Positions 23,588 to 35,413 of a stretch of 47,184 bases of DNA are shown here, piece after piece. The notes beneath the pieces were generated by a model. The model did not search any database, was not told the origin of the DNA, and saw only the letters and a list, made by a program, of their open reading frames with translations. Each line of letters starts with the position of its first letter. Position 1 is the first letter of the stretch. Origin of the DNA: Chara braunii (lineage: Eukaryota > Streptophyta > Charophyceae > Charales > Characeae); the NCBI GenBank assembly GCA_003427395.1, contig BFEA01000063.1:2378859-2426042 (forward strand). Direction: 5' to 3'. The translations under genes and the position numbers were made by a program.

Positions 23588-26500
23588 TTTTTGAATCTCC
23601 TATTCTGTGAGGAATTCTGACGTGACCCTCAGCCAAAAGTCGTTTGTATTGCAGTTCTACACAACATATTGTTTTGCTGAATTATTTTCTTTTTTTCTGG
23701 TGGGTGGGCCCTGTCTCTTATACACATCTAGATGTGTATAAGAGACAGGAGCTGGAGCTGCTCGAAACCCTGCCAGGGGGTCATGCCCGGCTGGGCACCC
23801 GGCGTGTATCCGGGCATAAGTTGGGTGCCCCGGGCGCCCGGAAAAACAGCCTAGGTTTTAAAGCTGTTGCAAATGGATCAACGTTCTCTGTCTCTTTTGG
23901 GTCCTATGTTTTGCCATGCATCTAGCTGCCTGGTCTTTTGCTACATCTGTTTGATGTGACCTACAATGTGTATCTCATCTTAATGAGTGAATTTTGCATG
24001 AAAACACACTTTTGCCTTGCTGTCTTATAGGTTTTGAAAGTTTTTTTTTCATTTTTTTTTGGTAAAGTAGTTAGTATGATCTCCACTCTATGAATTGGTG
24101 GCAAGTTTGGCTAAAATGACCCTTGTTTTTTTTAATAAATGGCCTGTCAAGTGGTCTAAAAATTGAGGCCTCCGTTAACCGTCTCTCGCTCAATGCTAAT
24201 CCTCCGATAAGCGGACTGGCATGTAAAACACAGCACTCGCTAAGTGGATTCGCATGTGGCTGTGCTATGCAACTGGTCTCTCTTGTTAGGTGTCCTATGC
24301 GTGTGTGCTTCGGACTATACTTGCCGTGTGCCCGTTGACATTGCACATCTGCATTTCATGCAACACACAGAATGCAGCTATGGCATTGTGGCTATGGATG
24401 CCTATGGATGTGTGCTATTCAATTTCTCTGTTGGCATGTTGTACGCGTGTGTGTTATGCTATCTGGGTGTTGATATGGGTCATTTGTTTGATGTGAATTT
24501 TCGAAGGGCACAGGTTCGGCTGCGAGTCAAGTTTCTGCGGGAGGATCTCCTGATCCGAAGAAGGTTCAGCCTCGCGACCCCACCTTGAAGCCTTTGGCGG
24601 CGGTGCTTGGACTGACAACAGCAGTCGGTGGGGGGTTTCTTTGGTGGACATGGGAAGATGGAGGAAGAGAGGCGACCGAGAGGACGCTGCGCCCGGCATT
24701 CCAATTTCTTGGCCTACAAGGGCCGGATCTTGGAGAAGCGAAACTGGGGGGCGAGCAAAGGCGAACGGAGCAGCCAAAGCATGGTGACGTTGGTCAAATG
24801 GGGAGGGAACCGGAGGAAGGAGAGACCAAGGATCAGGCGAGTGAAGCGGTGGGATACCGGGGGACGGAGGGTGCCGAAAGCCTGGAGAAGGGCAGAGAGG
24901 AAGAGGAGGAGGGGAGAGACTCAGAGCAGCAACTAAGCCCCATACCAGAGGACAAGGTGGAGGAAGATGCGGAAGCGGCTCAGGTGGGGGAAGCAGACGA
25001 ACCTGTGTCTGTCGACGAGCAGGAGGAAGAGAACGGTGATGAGAATGGAGAGGAAGAGCTCTCCGACATGGTGGGAATGGACGATAAGCATGAGAGAGGA
25101 ACTGATCTGCAGGCTGAGGTAACCATGTCAGAGATGGCCGCTGGTATAGGGGCCAGGTTGACGAAGGCAGCCGACGACGAGGAGGAAGAGGAGAAGGCGT
25201 CATTGACAAGGAAACAAGTCAATGAGGTATGGAAACTTGGTCGATGACTGCTTGGCCAGTCGACGACACACATCTTGTGTTCTTGTTGACGCACACATTT
25301 CTCTAAAAGGCAAAAAAAACAAGATGTGCTTCCGCACTGCCGGTGCCGTTGGTGAATGGGTGTCAGGGCTACCGTCTTCACCCAAATAGAATGCCCGGTC
25401 ATTTCGCTGTATCTAGACTGGAAGTTGCCCCCAATACAGCTATAATGACTGGGCGTTCTATTCCACTGACGACGGTCGCTTACCCTGGCACAGGTTGATG
25501 CACTATTTCGCTCTATCTAGACTGAAAGTTTCCCCGAATACAGCTATAATGGCTGGGCGTTCTATTCGGGTGCAGATGGCACAGGTTGGTGTAAGATCGC
25601 TCCTTTCACTCCGACATTGATGTGTTTTATATATGTTATAGGCTTCTCTGCTGTACTCAACATTAGACACGTATCTCGACTGCCTGATGGACCTGATACA
25701 TTTGGATTGATCAAACAGTTTGAACATATTTGGGATCATTACCAGCTCCAGATATACTGTTGCGCACTGGACCGAGGCACTGTATTTGTGAGGGTTCAGC
25801 CTCCTGGATGAAACTCGTGCGAAACAGTTTGTCACAGCGCCCCCGGGTTTCTTTTCCTGTTCTCCTTTTCTGCTTATGGTGCACCGGACAGTTCTCTATG
25901 ACTCTAGGCCGCCTTGCTCCACTACACCACTCTACATGCACCTGGACGGTTTCTGAACCCTGGACATTCAAAATGTTTGACCCACCCGAATGCACCTGGT
26001 CCAGATGCATATATAAATTAATATAATATTATATTTATAAACCGAAACCCGTAAACATAAACAACTATTTGGTTCACCGTAGGCAGAGGAGAAAAGGAAA
26101 ATCAACAAGTATCCAAATGCATGTAGTAGAGTGATGACTACCGTCTTCATCCGAATAGAACGGCCGGTTTTTATAGCTCTATCTGGACTGAAAACTGCAC
26201 CAAATACGGCTATAATGACCAGGCGTTCTATTCGGGTGAAGACGGTAGTGGAGCGAGGCCCTATGTATTGTGCAGTGCATGGTGAACCGTAGGCAGAAAG
26301 GGGAGAAAGGAGAAGAAATGTACCTCAGCGGCTCAGCCACACCGGCCTGGAATTTGTTCAAGCGTCAGCATTAGGAAACCGTTCTTTTCTGTTTTCCAGC
26401 ATTACGTGGGAGGAAAAAAAAAAAAAAAAAAAAAAGCACTACGTGGGACGGTGGGAGACAAGCCAGGACTTGTTCTTGTCCTTTTCTCCCTTTCTGCCTC

Positions 26501-27722
26501 TAAGGTTAAGTGGGCGGTTCTCCATGACTATGTATATCGTTGTTTATCGATTGCAACTTCTCTTTTTTTTTTTTTTTTTTTTTTTAATCCTTGCGCAGGG
26601 GCCATGCTAATCTCCTCTGTATTAAAAAAAAAAAAAAAAAATCTTCTCTGTATCGTTCCAATTTTAATTTTTAACGGATGTCGTGAAGGACATTTATCGA
26701 TTGCAACTAAAAGAGCACACTTTGCAAAACAAATGATGAAAAGAGAAGACAGCATGAGACGCACTGAAGCCGTTCTTTGCCTTTTTTCTGTAAACTTCTT
26801 TCCTGTCTAGTTCTCTCTTGTTTTTTTTTTCATGGTTTGTCTTTTACTTTGTTCTTTCAGCTCTCCCTTTACTGTGCCCCTCAGGTACAAGGTTTGCCAC
26901 ACTTCGCCTGAAATGGTTGGATTTTGGGAGTCACACTTCGCCACACCAGCTTCAGACCAACCAGAACGTGCTTCGCCACACACTATGCCTGTCATGTTTC
27001 ACGCCTCAAGAGCACTCGCATATGATCTCCCGAAACCTCCCGCCTGCAAGAGGGCACCGGAGGACTTGAATAGGCTTGAACTCTCCCAAAAACGGCGATC
27101 CCCATTTACATCAACCAGCGAGGATATACCGTCGTGTTCCACTGACACTAGGCAGAAGCCAAGCTGGGATGCTGAGGGCGCCCGTTCCAAGAGAGCAGTG
27201 TGGCGAAGCACGATCTGGAACGGGATGTTTTCCACGTCTGACTCCCGCGAGCACTCGCCAAAATTTTTCGGCATTTGGGAGTGTAATGATCCTGAATTTA
27301 GTTTTTTTTTGTGTTTTTTTGGATTTTTTTTTTTTGCCTGTTTTTTTTATTTGGACAAGCTTTCTGTGTGTCAAATTTGATGTCATTTGGAGTATTAGAA
27401 TTTGTGTTGTGAAGAGTGGTGAAAATTGTGAAAATTTGATGGCAGTTTTTTTGCCAAAATTTCATGAAAATGCACTTTTGGCTTGCTGTTTTATATGTTT
27501 TTAATTTTTGTTTTTTTGTTTTGTTTTTATAATATGTTAGTAAGAAGTGCACTCTATACATCGGTATGAAGTTTGCTTAAAATGGCCTTATGGTTTTCTT
27601 ATAAATTGAGGTGAAAAATGGGGGGCCGGTTAACCTCTTCTCAGTTTAGTGGGAGCTGCCTTCACTCCCGTGTGCCATAATGGCCCTCTTGCACATTGTA
27701 GGGAGAAGGGAACCAGGATAAG

Positions 27723-27807
<85 letters not shown>

Positions 27808-30800
27808 AAAGGGAAAGTGAGGACTGCTGAATAGGGATGGGCATGTGATGCCAAGGTGCAGAGGGTGCCCACAGTTAGGGAATGAGGGGTAGCCCTCTGC
27901 ACTTGTGGTTGTTGTAGAACTCCTGGCAAGGTGATTCAATCAGAGATATTGACGCCTGGAGCGGAGTGTAACTAACAGTATCTGTAGCCGTGCAGAGGAG
28001 AAGGTGGCAGAGTGTTTGACACATTGCTCTGCTTTGGCACAGGGGCAGACGAGTCGCCGTAGAGATGAATGTGTGTGCCGACGGTTTGCCAAGGAAGAAA
28101 ACGTCCTCATTGTGAAGGAAATTGGGGACATTTATTGCCGCATGAACCATGGTGTTGTTGTCCCGCAGTTCCCAGTGGTCGTTGGCATGAACAATGACCA
28201 TGTAATGGCCCAGGTGCATGTAGAGTGCAGGCAGAGATGTGAGGAGGAGGATGAAACCACTCACCTGCCCAAGTAAGGCGCAGTTCGAGTTCGTGGTCCC
28301 TCAATTGTATAGCCGCGGCATTCACATTGAACTGAAGGGCAATTGCAACAAAATCCACATTGAGCTGGAGGGCAATTCCAGAAAGGTAAAGTTACTCCCT
28401 TCTGCCTCCAGGTAGGGAATCTCCACATTAAGCTGAAAGGGCAATATCAAGAAAGTAAAGTCTGAGGCTAAGGGCAATTGCAAGAAAGCCCACATTGAGC
28501 TGAAGTGCCTCCAGGTAGGGAAGACCCACATGGATCGGGAGGCAAGTGCAAGAAAGTACGAGGCTGTATAAAGAGGGCCCGAAGACGCACAATTGTGTAG
28601 ATGCCTTCACTGGTACAGTCACTAATTTCTGCCTCAGGTAGGGAAGATCTACATCCAGCTGAAGGGCAATTGTAAGAAAGCCTGATGCTGTGTAAAAACA
28701 GGCTGCGGAAGATGCACCGATGGGCATTAGCACCAGCAGACCACAGAGGTTGGGGAGCTTCCCAATAAGAGGGGTGGGGATCGTAGAGATGTTCCCGATT
28801 GCCCCCAAACACGAAAGTGCACACTAATCGTGAATGTATACACAAGTATGACTCAGGTCCCGATACAGTCGTATTGAGGGTGTGTTCACTCTGTTGTATT
28901 CGGGGGAAGACGGTGGCCAACAATTGCCAAGTTCCCCTGATGATGTTCCTGAAACAGAATGCCGTGGGCTGTGTCGTGGGTGGGTGCTCATCTACAGATC
29001 TCTATGTGATGTACGTCCAGCGGCGCAACTTTTTGCAAGTTGGCCGAGTGATGTTCCAATCCTGGGGTGTCGGGGGCTGCATCCCGAATGGGGATTACTG
29101 CACCCTGCACAGCAGGTGAGTCGTGAATCTGCAATGCTGGAAAGGCTGAATCACAGTCTTGGGTGGTCACTCTGCAGATCTCCCATGTGATGTACGTCCA
29201 GCGGCGCAATTTGCAAGTTGGGCAAGCGATGTTCCAATCCTGGGGTGTCCGGGGGTGGTGCATCCTGAATGTCATTCACACAGAACCGAAGGCAGATGGG
29301 CGACTTCTTTTCCACAGTGGTTTGATTCATTAGTGGATATAAGATAACGTTGGCCTTCGGCCTTCTGCCTGCTGTTGGTCAAAACCAGCACGGCCTGCAA
29401 AGCAAAAAAAACACAAAATGATTTGGGAGCAAAGCTGCACCCTGAGTCATGCATCTCCAATGCTGGGGAGGCTGAATCACAGTCTCGGGTCTGCCGAATG
29501 GCAATTGAACTGCCTACTGGAGATGGAGCCAGGACTTAAGCCTGTCTCACTGGCATGGGATTTTGTGCGTGTGTGAGCATCATCACTAACCTTCCTTTTC
29601 TTTCTTTTTCCTGTTTAAGAAAATGAATGTGGTGCATCTGTGTGTCCGATCAGTTGCTCGTACTTTTTTTTTTTTTTTTCTGACACAACACCGTGTACAT
29701 CAACGGTGCAGCAGAACAGCCAGGACCTACCATCTTCGCCCGAATATAACGTACTGCTGTGTTTGGGGCAACTTTTAGTGTAGAACAGAACGTCTCAACC
29801 GTACATTCTATTTGGGGGAAGACGGTAGTCTGTCACACTGACATGGGATCTTGGTGGACGTGTTAGGATCATCACTGAACCTACCTTCTTCTTTTTTTCC
29901 TATTTAAGGAAATTGCAATGACCTGGGTTCAAATCCAGCACAGAAACATGCATCCAAATTCTGAGTCAAGGCTAGGCATGAGAAATAGGGCTCTGTGGGG
30001 TTCCAGAGTTCGTCAGAATGGCCCTCAATCCTGCAGAATATGGTCCAAGGGACTCTAAGCCCATATCTCAGTCAAATGACCTTATGGTTTGCAGACCCCT
30101 GTAGAGTCAAGAAATGGGGTAGAACCTGAGGTCCAAGGTGAAGTCCAAGTTCTAAGGGTCTTAGCTTTTGACCTAGCAAAGTTTAGGGGTCAACAGTTAG
30201 TCGTACGGACTTTGATAAGTCTCTATACCTGGTACGGAATCCGCACAGACCTGGTCCAGGGTCGTAACCTGTGGTCAGGTCGACATTCTAAGAGTTCAGT
30301 TGTCACTTCTTTGACTCTGAAGAGGCATAAGAATGTCCCTTGGTAAACATGTAACTGGGTCAAGGGTCAAAATGAGGCACGTCATGCCTCCAGAGTCAAA
30401 ACTACACTTTAGGAAAGTCAACAGTCAGGCTCTACCCGGACACAGAAGTCAAAGAGTCAAAGATTTCCCAGGATTCAACCACGGCCACAGATCTCACACA
30501 AATTTAAAGGCTCAGTGCAGTTTTCAGAAGTTTCCAAGGCCTATTGGGCCCAGGCACACACTGGCCGCGAGCAAATTTGGGCCACAAAGATCGGGAAATC
30601 TCAACCCTTGGAGGAGGCAAATGGAGGCAGGCCAGGCCAAGTAAACACTATAAAAGAGTGGCCTGCCCCAGCCGATGGATTGATTCTACCTTGCGCTGCT
30701 ACAGTGCACACGCTACAGCGCACGGCCATAGTGCATGTGGTACAGTGCACAGCAACAGTGGCGCGCATGGGGTACAGTGCACGTGGTACAGTGCACGGCT

Positions 30801-32849
30801 ACAGTGGCGCACACGTGGTACAGTGCACGGCTACAGTGGCGCACACGTGGTACAGTGCACGGCTACAGTGGCGCACACGTGGTACAGTGCACGGCTACAG
30901 TGACGCACACGTGGTACAGTGCACGACTACAGTGGCACCCCTACAGTGACATACTACAGTGGCACGCTATAGTGCACTGCTACAGTGAGTGTAAGAGAAG
31001 GCAGACAAAGAGAGTGAGAGACTACCATGGCAATGGCAAGAGAGAGTGGAAGCCATAGCCTGTAGATGGCGCTGATGCACCATAGCTACAAGAGAGAGGA
31101 GAGGGGATATCCGAGGTAGAGTCCAAGGCTTGGGGGGAAGAGGAAGTTTACCTAGAGAGCGCGTCAACTAGGAGTGTTCTGCCATAGCTGCTGCAGAGAA
31201 GACCAGTGGTTGCATGTGCTCCACATTCTTCATCAAAGACTCAGAATTGCTGTTGTGGATTAGAGCTTGTCTGGGGTCCACGAATACGCCCGCCGCCTGC
31301 TTGAGACGTGGACGATAAAGAGGAGGTTCAGAGGTGGAGATATGGAGGAGGAGGCAACCATTGCACAGGGGTTGGCAAGAAGGTGTAGGAAGTTTACGTG
31401 TCACTTGCGGCCATAGCTACCTGGGGAAGAAGATTCCAAGAGGACGGAGACCAGCGTCCATCGTCCTGCACTTCGTCCTGTTGGTGCTTGTGTGGTACAG
31501 AGAGTGTGGCACTTGTGCTAGTGTGGTCAGGGGATGAGAGAGAAGGTCATCATGGCTAGCTACAAAGAGGCAAGGTGGTCCTGAGTTGGAGTAAGAGGAC
31601 TGCATGCTGCTGCAGAAGTTTGACATTGTCATTTCCAGTTCCAGCTTCATTGTGCTAGCCTGGGATAGTCAGTGCTGTGGATAGGTTGATTTTGCAAGTG
31701 ACATTGTGTCCAGACTGGTGATAAAGGATTCAAGAGATACAAGCCATTTGTGACATTGAGGTGTTGAAAAGGATTTCCGTGGAAGACGAGGGAGAAGCAG
31801 TCTGAACATTGAATTCATTGTTTGTATAGTATATACGCTTAAAGGACCAGTATATCCGTGCCCCTTTTGTACAAGGCGGATTACCACCGTGCGCCAAGCT
31901 TTTACTGAAACGCCAGCACGACGTTTTTGTTTTAATTGTGGTTGGCGCCGCCAGCCATTTTGGTCTGATCGCCCCGAGCCTCCTTGTTCTTCGGAGCAGC
32001 TCAGTCTTGATTATGAAGTTTTCTGGGCCCATGTACTTGTGGTTTAACATAATTCCATGCTTTTGATCTTCTTCGTTACATAGTCTTATCTTTCTGTACT
32101 GTCTCAATATGCTTCTTAAGTTCTTAACACTTCTTATCATTGAGTTGAGCAGTGCGTACTCATGTGAGATTTGATTGTGAGCTTCAGAAGTTGGGCTCAT
32201 TACAAAGTGATTGCGTGTTTATGGTCCTGTATCTGTATGCTTTGCAATTAGTTACTGATAGTATAGATGTGACAGGACAGTGTTTACAGCAACAGTGTAG
32301 GTGACCAGCCACTACTTTGTCCTGAGTGTTTGTGTTCTTGATGTTGTCGCGTCGTTCCTGGTGATGTCATGCAGACTGCTGGTGCTGGGACTGCTGATGA
32401 TGTTAAAGCTAGTAAACAGGTGAGAGTGGAAGAGGGTGGTGTTGTGTTGGAGGAGGATGGAGAGCGGAATGGACAGTTGGCTGAAGAAGATGAACACAGG
32501 GATGACGCAGTGGCATCAATAAGGAGCGAGGCAGTGAGCGCAGGGAAGAAAGCGGAGACGGCAGACGGAGAAGAGTTTCAGGAACTAGGAGGATTGATAT
32601 ATGGGATGATGTTGAAGCAGGAGGAAGCCATCCGAGAAACATTCGAGTCAAGAATCCAACGCCTTGAAGAAGAACACAGGCAGGAACTGAATGACGAGAG
32701 GGCAAATGCCCTTCGGCATGCCCAGAAGGCCAGCACTCTTGAGAAGGTAGGTGCAGGCCGGGAAAACAAATCGATCATCTTTGATGTTGATTTCTCTCCT
32801 TCTCTCTTTCCTCTGATCTCTCTCTTTCTCTCTCCACCTCTTTCATGTT

Positions 32850-32941
<92 letters not shown>

Positions 32942-34273
32942 CCCCCATCTCATTCCTATCTCATTCACATTCATTCCTCTCGTTCTGTCATTGCCTACCT
33001 CTTTGTCTTTCTCTCTGTGCATTTTTAATGATGGTTGCTCTCCCACACTGACTCCTTTTTTCATTTTGCTGTTACCAATTCTCTTGAAAAAGGGAAAATA
33101 GTTCAAAATACTGAAATAGTGGATCAGATTGCTACAACCTGTGGTCCTGCAGGACATCCTCGAAAAATTAAGTGAAGCAGGGAAAGAAGAATGGCGTGGC
33201 CCCTGCACATGTGCAAGGCATAAGGCCCTCGGCCAGGTTGAAATCGGGGCCTGTGCCCGCTGCAAAGGGACTGAGCCTGGTTGTAATTGTCTGCATCCAT
33301 CCTAAGCGAAGGCGGCCCCTGGAAACTCGTCGAGGCCTCAGGAAAGCTGCCTGCGTGTGTTGGTTGTGTCCCTGGCTTGGTTGCTGCTCGCAGCATCTGC
33401 AACCGTTCTTTAGGCCCAATCTGTTGTAGATGCTGGGGCCCAGAGATATGCTGAGGCCCTGGACCCTTACAGTTGAGCCCCAGGCACATTCTGGAAGGGC
33501 CCAGGGGCGTAGCTACTGGAACAGAGGCCGTGCCACGCCCAGCCAGTATCTGCACAAAAGGAAGTGCAGGTGGGCACTTCCTTATTCTTGCCCTGGCTGG
33601 CTGGCGTGAGCGCTGCTGGATTGCATGCTCGAGTGCTCGCGCGTTGGACAAAGGCGGGGGGTGGAAGGAGAAAGCGCTGGCGGGGCGCACGACATAGCTG
33701 CTGGGCGCAGCAACGCCAAGCGGCGGCCATAGCCAGGCCGCTGCCTGTAAGTGCCAGAAGGGGGTAGGGCGGAGGTCCTGGGAGAGGACGCTGTGGTTTC
33801 AGAGGGGGATGGGCGATGGTGGACGAGAGCACAAACCTGATGATGATGAGCGGGTCCATCTAGCCGAAGTCTTCATTTGTCATCTGGCAGCTGCACTTCA
33901 TGAAGACCTGTTGATGTCATTGGATGCTAGGCTAGTCCAGGTGCTGTCGGATAGTAGTCTGGGCGCCGAGCGCCATATAGAAGGGCGGCATTGGAAACGA
34001 TGGTGGTGGAGGCGAGATGCTAGGCTCAGTTCATTGCTTCATTCTGCTTTCTTTTCGAGCACATGACTTTCTAGCTTTCAATGGGTTGATGCAATTTGGT
34101 TTCTGTACTACGCTTTGCTTATTTTTCCTTGCACGAGGATGACCTGCACAAATTGAGAGGTGGTCCCCCCCCAAAAAAACTACAACCTGCTGAAGAAGCC
34201 CCCATTCCAGTCAGGAAAAAGAACCAGCAAAAAAAAACAGAAAAGAAGAAGAAGAGTCCTTCGGGACATCCGT

Positions 34274-34304
<31 letters not shown>

Positions 34305-35365
34305 AGGCCCCTGCACAAGGATGACACACATAAATTGAGAAATGGTAAAAAAAAAAAGGAAGAAGAAATAGCATGAAATAAGTGACAGGGGTTGTAATCA
34401 GTATAATGAAAGACCGACTGGCAGCTTTTGTGTTGGAATACTTGCAGGAATTAACAAAGCAGAAACTTCTCCATGCAAAGGCGCTGAAGGAGCAATTACA
34501 AAGGGAGGAGGAGAAAAGGCAGAGAGAATTGCATCAACTGGTATGTATGCCACTATTGCAGAATTTTTCTACTTCCCTTTTTTTTTTTTTTTTTTTCCCA
34601 CTATCATGGCATCATGTCTTATGTTACATGTCTTATTTCATACTTTTTTTTTTTGTTTTTGCCTCTTTTTGGTTGAAACCTAGGTAGACCTGGGACTCCC
34701 AGCAAGGCAGGCCCATTCGGGCAGTCGATCTGCTTGCCTGGAGGGATCTCCTGCGGGGATCAACCCAGGCATGTTGGAAAGTCAGGGATTTGATCTTGTT
34801 TGTTGTTCATCGGTGGGGTGTTTCTGCACCCACAGAAAAGAGCCCAGTTTCGGGTGCTGTTTTGTTTTGTAGCGTTGTCGGTGTGGGGGGGGGAAGGGGG
34901 TATAAATGGGCTTTAAAGGAGCTTAACAGGGTTTAAGGGGGGGGTACCTTAGCTTGATTTTTTTTTCTTTTAAATTTTGATGTTTTAGTCCTCTGTGCAC
35001 TTACCCTCTCCAGAGGACCCCACATGACACAGGTCTCGATTTCCGCCATTTCTGTTTTCGTTTTGCAGTCTCCCTTGTTCGTTTTCCTAGGGTGCACAGA
35101 GGACCCCACATGACTCAGCAGAGACCCGACATAACCTAGCATCCCGTAACCGACCAGAGGGGAGTCTTTCCCTATGGAATCGTGCCTTAGGGCGTATCAC
35201 ACAACTTCGAGAGAGACATCCCATGAAGTCCTAGTGTGAGTATGCCCTAAAAAGGAGTCTGTACTCGACTCTTCTTGTAATGTCAAAATTTTTCTCTCAG
35301 TGATAGACGGCTTGAAGGTTCAGTGTCTGCAATCCTCAATCATGTGAATCTGGGTGCAGAGGGGG

Positions 35366-35413
<48 letters not shown>

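Larger units (their letters stand above)
22756..24506 (+). other. MIC60 intron 1
   Basis: Holds a minus-strand tRNA-like sequence (23078-23150) and a hAT-like element (23205-23854) interrupted by a mate-pair adapter junction at 23711. The rest is AT-rich without coding signal. The true length is uncertain because of the junction. Confidence 0.7.
25227..32374 (+). other. MIC60 intron 2 (7.1 kb)
   Basis: Phase-0 intron, the longest seen. It holds several foldback elements (25369, 25494, 26138, 28794, 29727), a retroposed U6 (26559-26692), a GA array (27725-27805), local duplications (28.3-29.3 kb) and a 32-bp minisatellite (30781-30940). The open stretches at 26832-27300 and on the minus strand at 31730-32200 match nothing I know. 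A small additional exon cannot be excluded, but none is needed: exon 2 and exon 3 join in frame. Confidence 0.7.
32747..34447 (+). other. MIC60 intron 3
   Basis: Contains an 86-bp CT array (32852-32938) shortly after the donor, a GC-rich stretch (33170-33800) with no recognised gene, a 3' U6 fragment (34129-34165) and a nearly full-length U6 copy (34257-34345). Confidence 0.75.

Noticed and set aside
24511-24513. CAG acceptor for MIC60 exon 2
   Set aside because: Would give a phase that does not match the phase-0 donor of exon 1; the AG at 24505-24506 does.
30781-30940. CRISPR-like array
   Set aside because: Units are contiguous 32-bp repeats without unique spacers, and the genome is eukaryotic.
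31730-32200. 156-codon minus-strand frame
   Set aside because: Not low complexity, but it overlaps a repeat copy and matches no family I know; antisense in a MIC60 intron. I leave it as an unsupported frame.
32411-32424. Alternative donor inside MIC60 exon 3
   Set aside because: Using it would remove the conserved coiled-coil start, and the downstream frame stays open and homologous.
33170-33860. GC-rich open frames on both strands in intron 3
   Set aside because: Several overlapping frames of similar length in a GC-rich stretch, none with a known motif.
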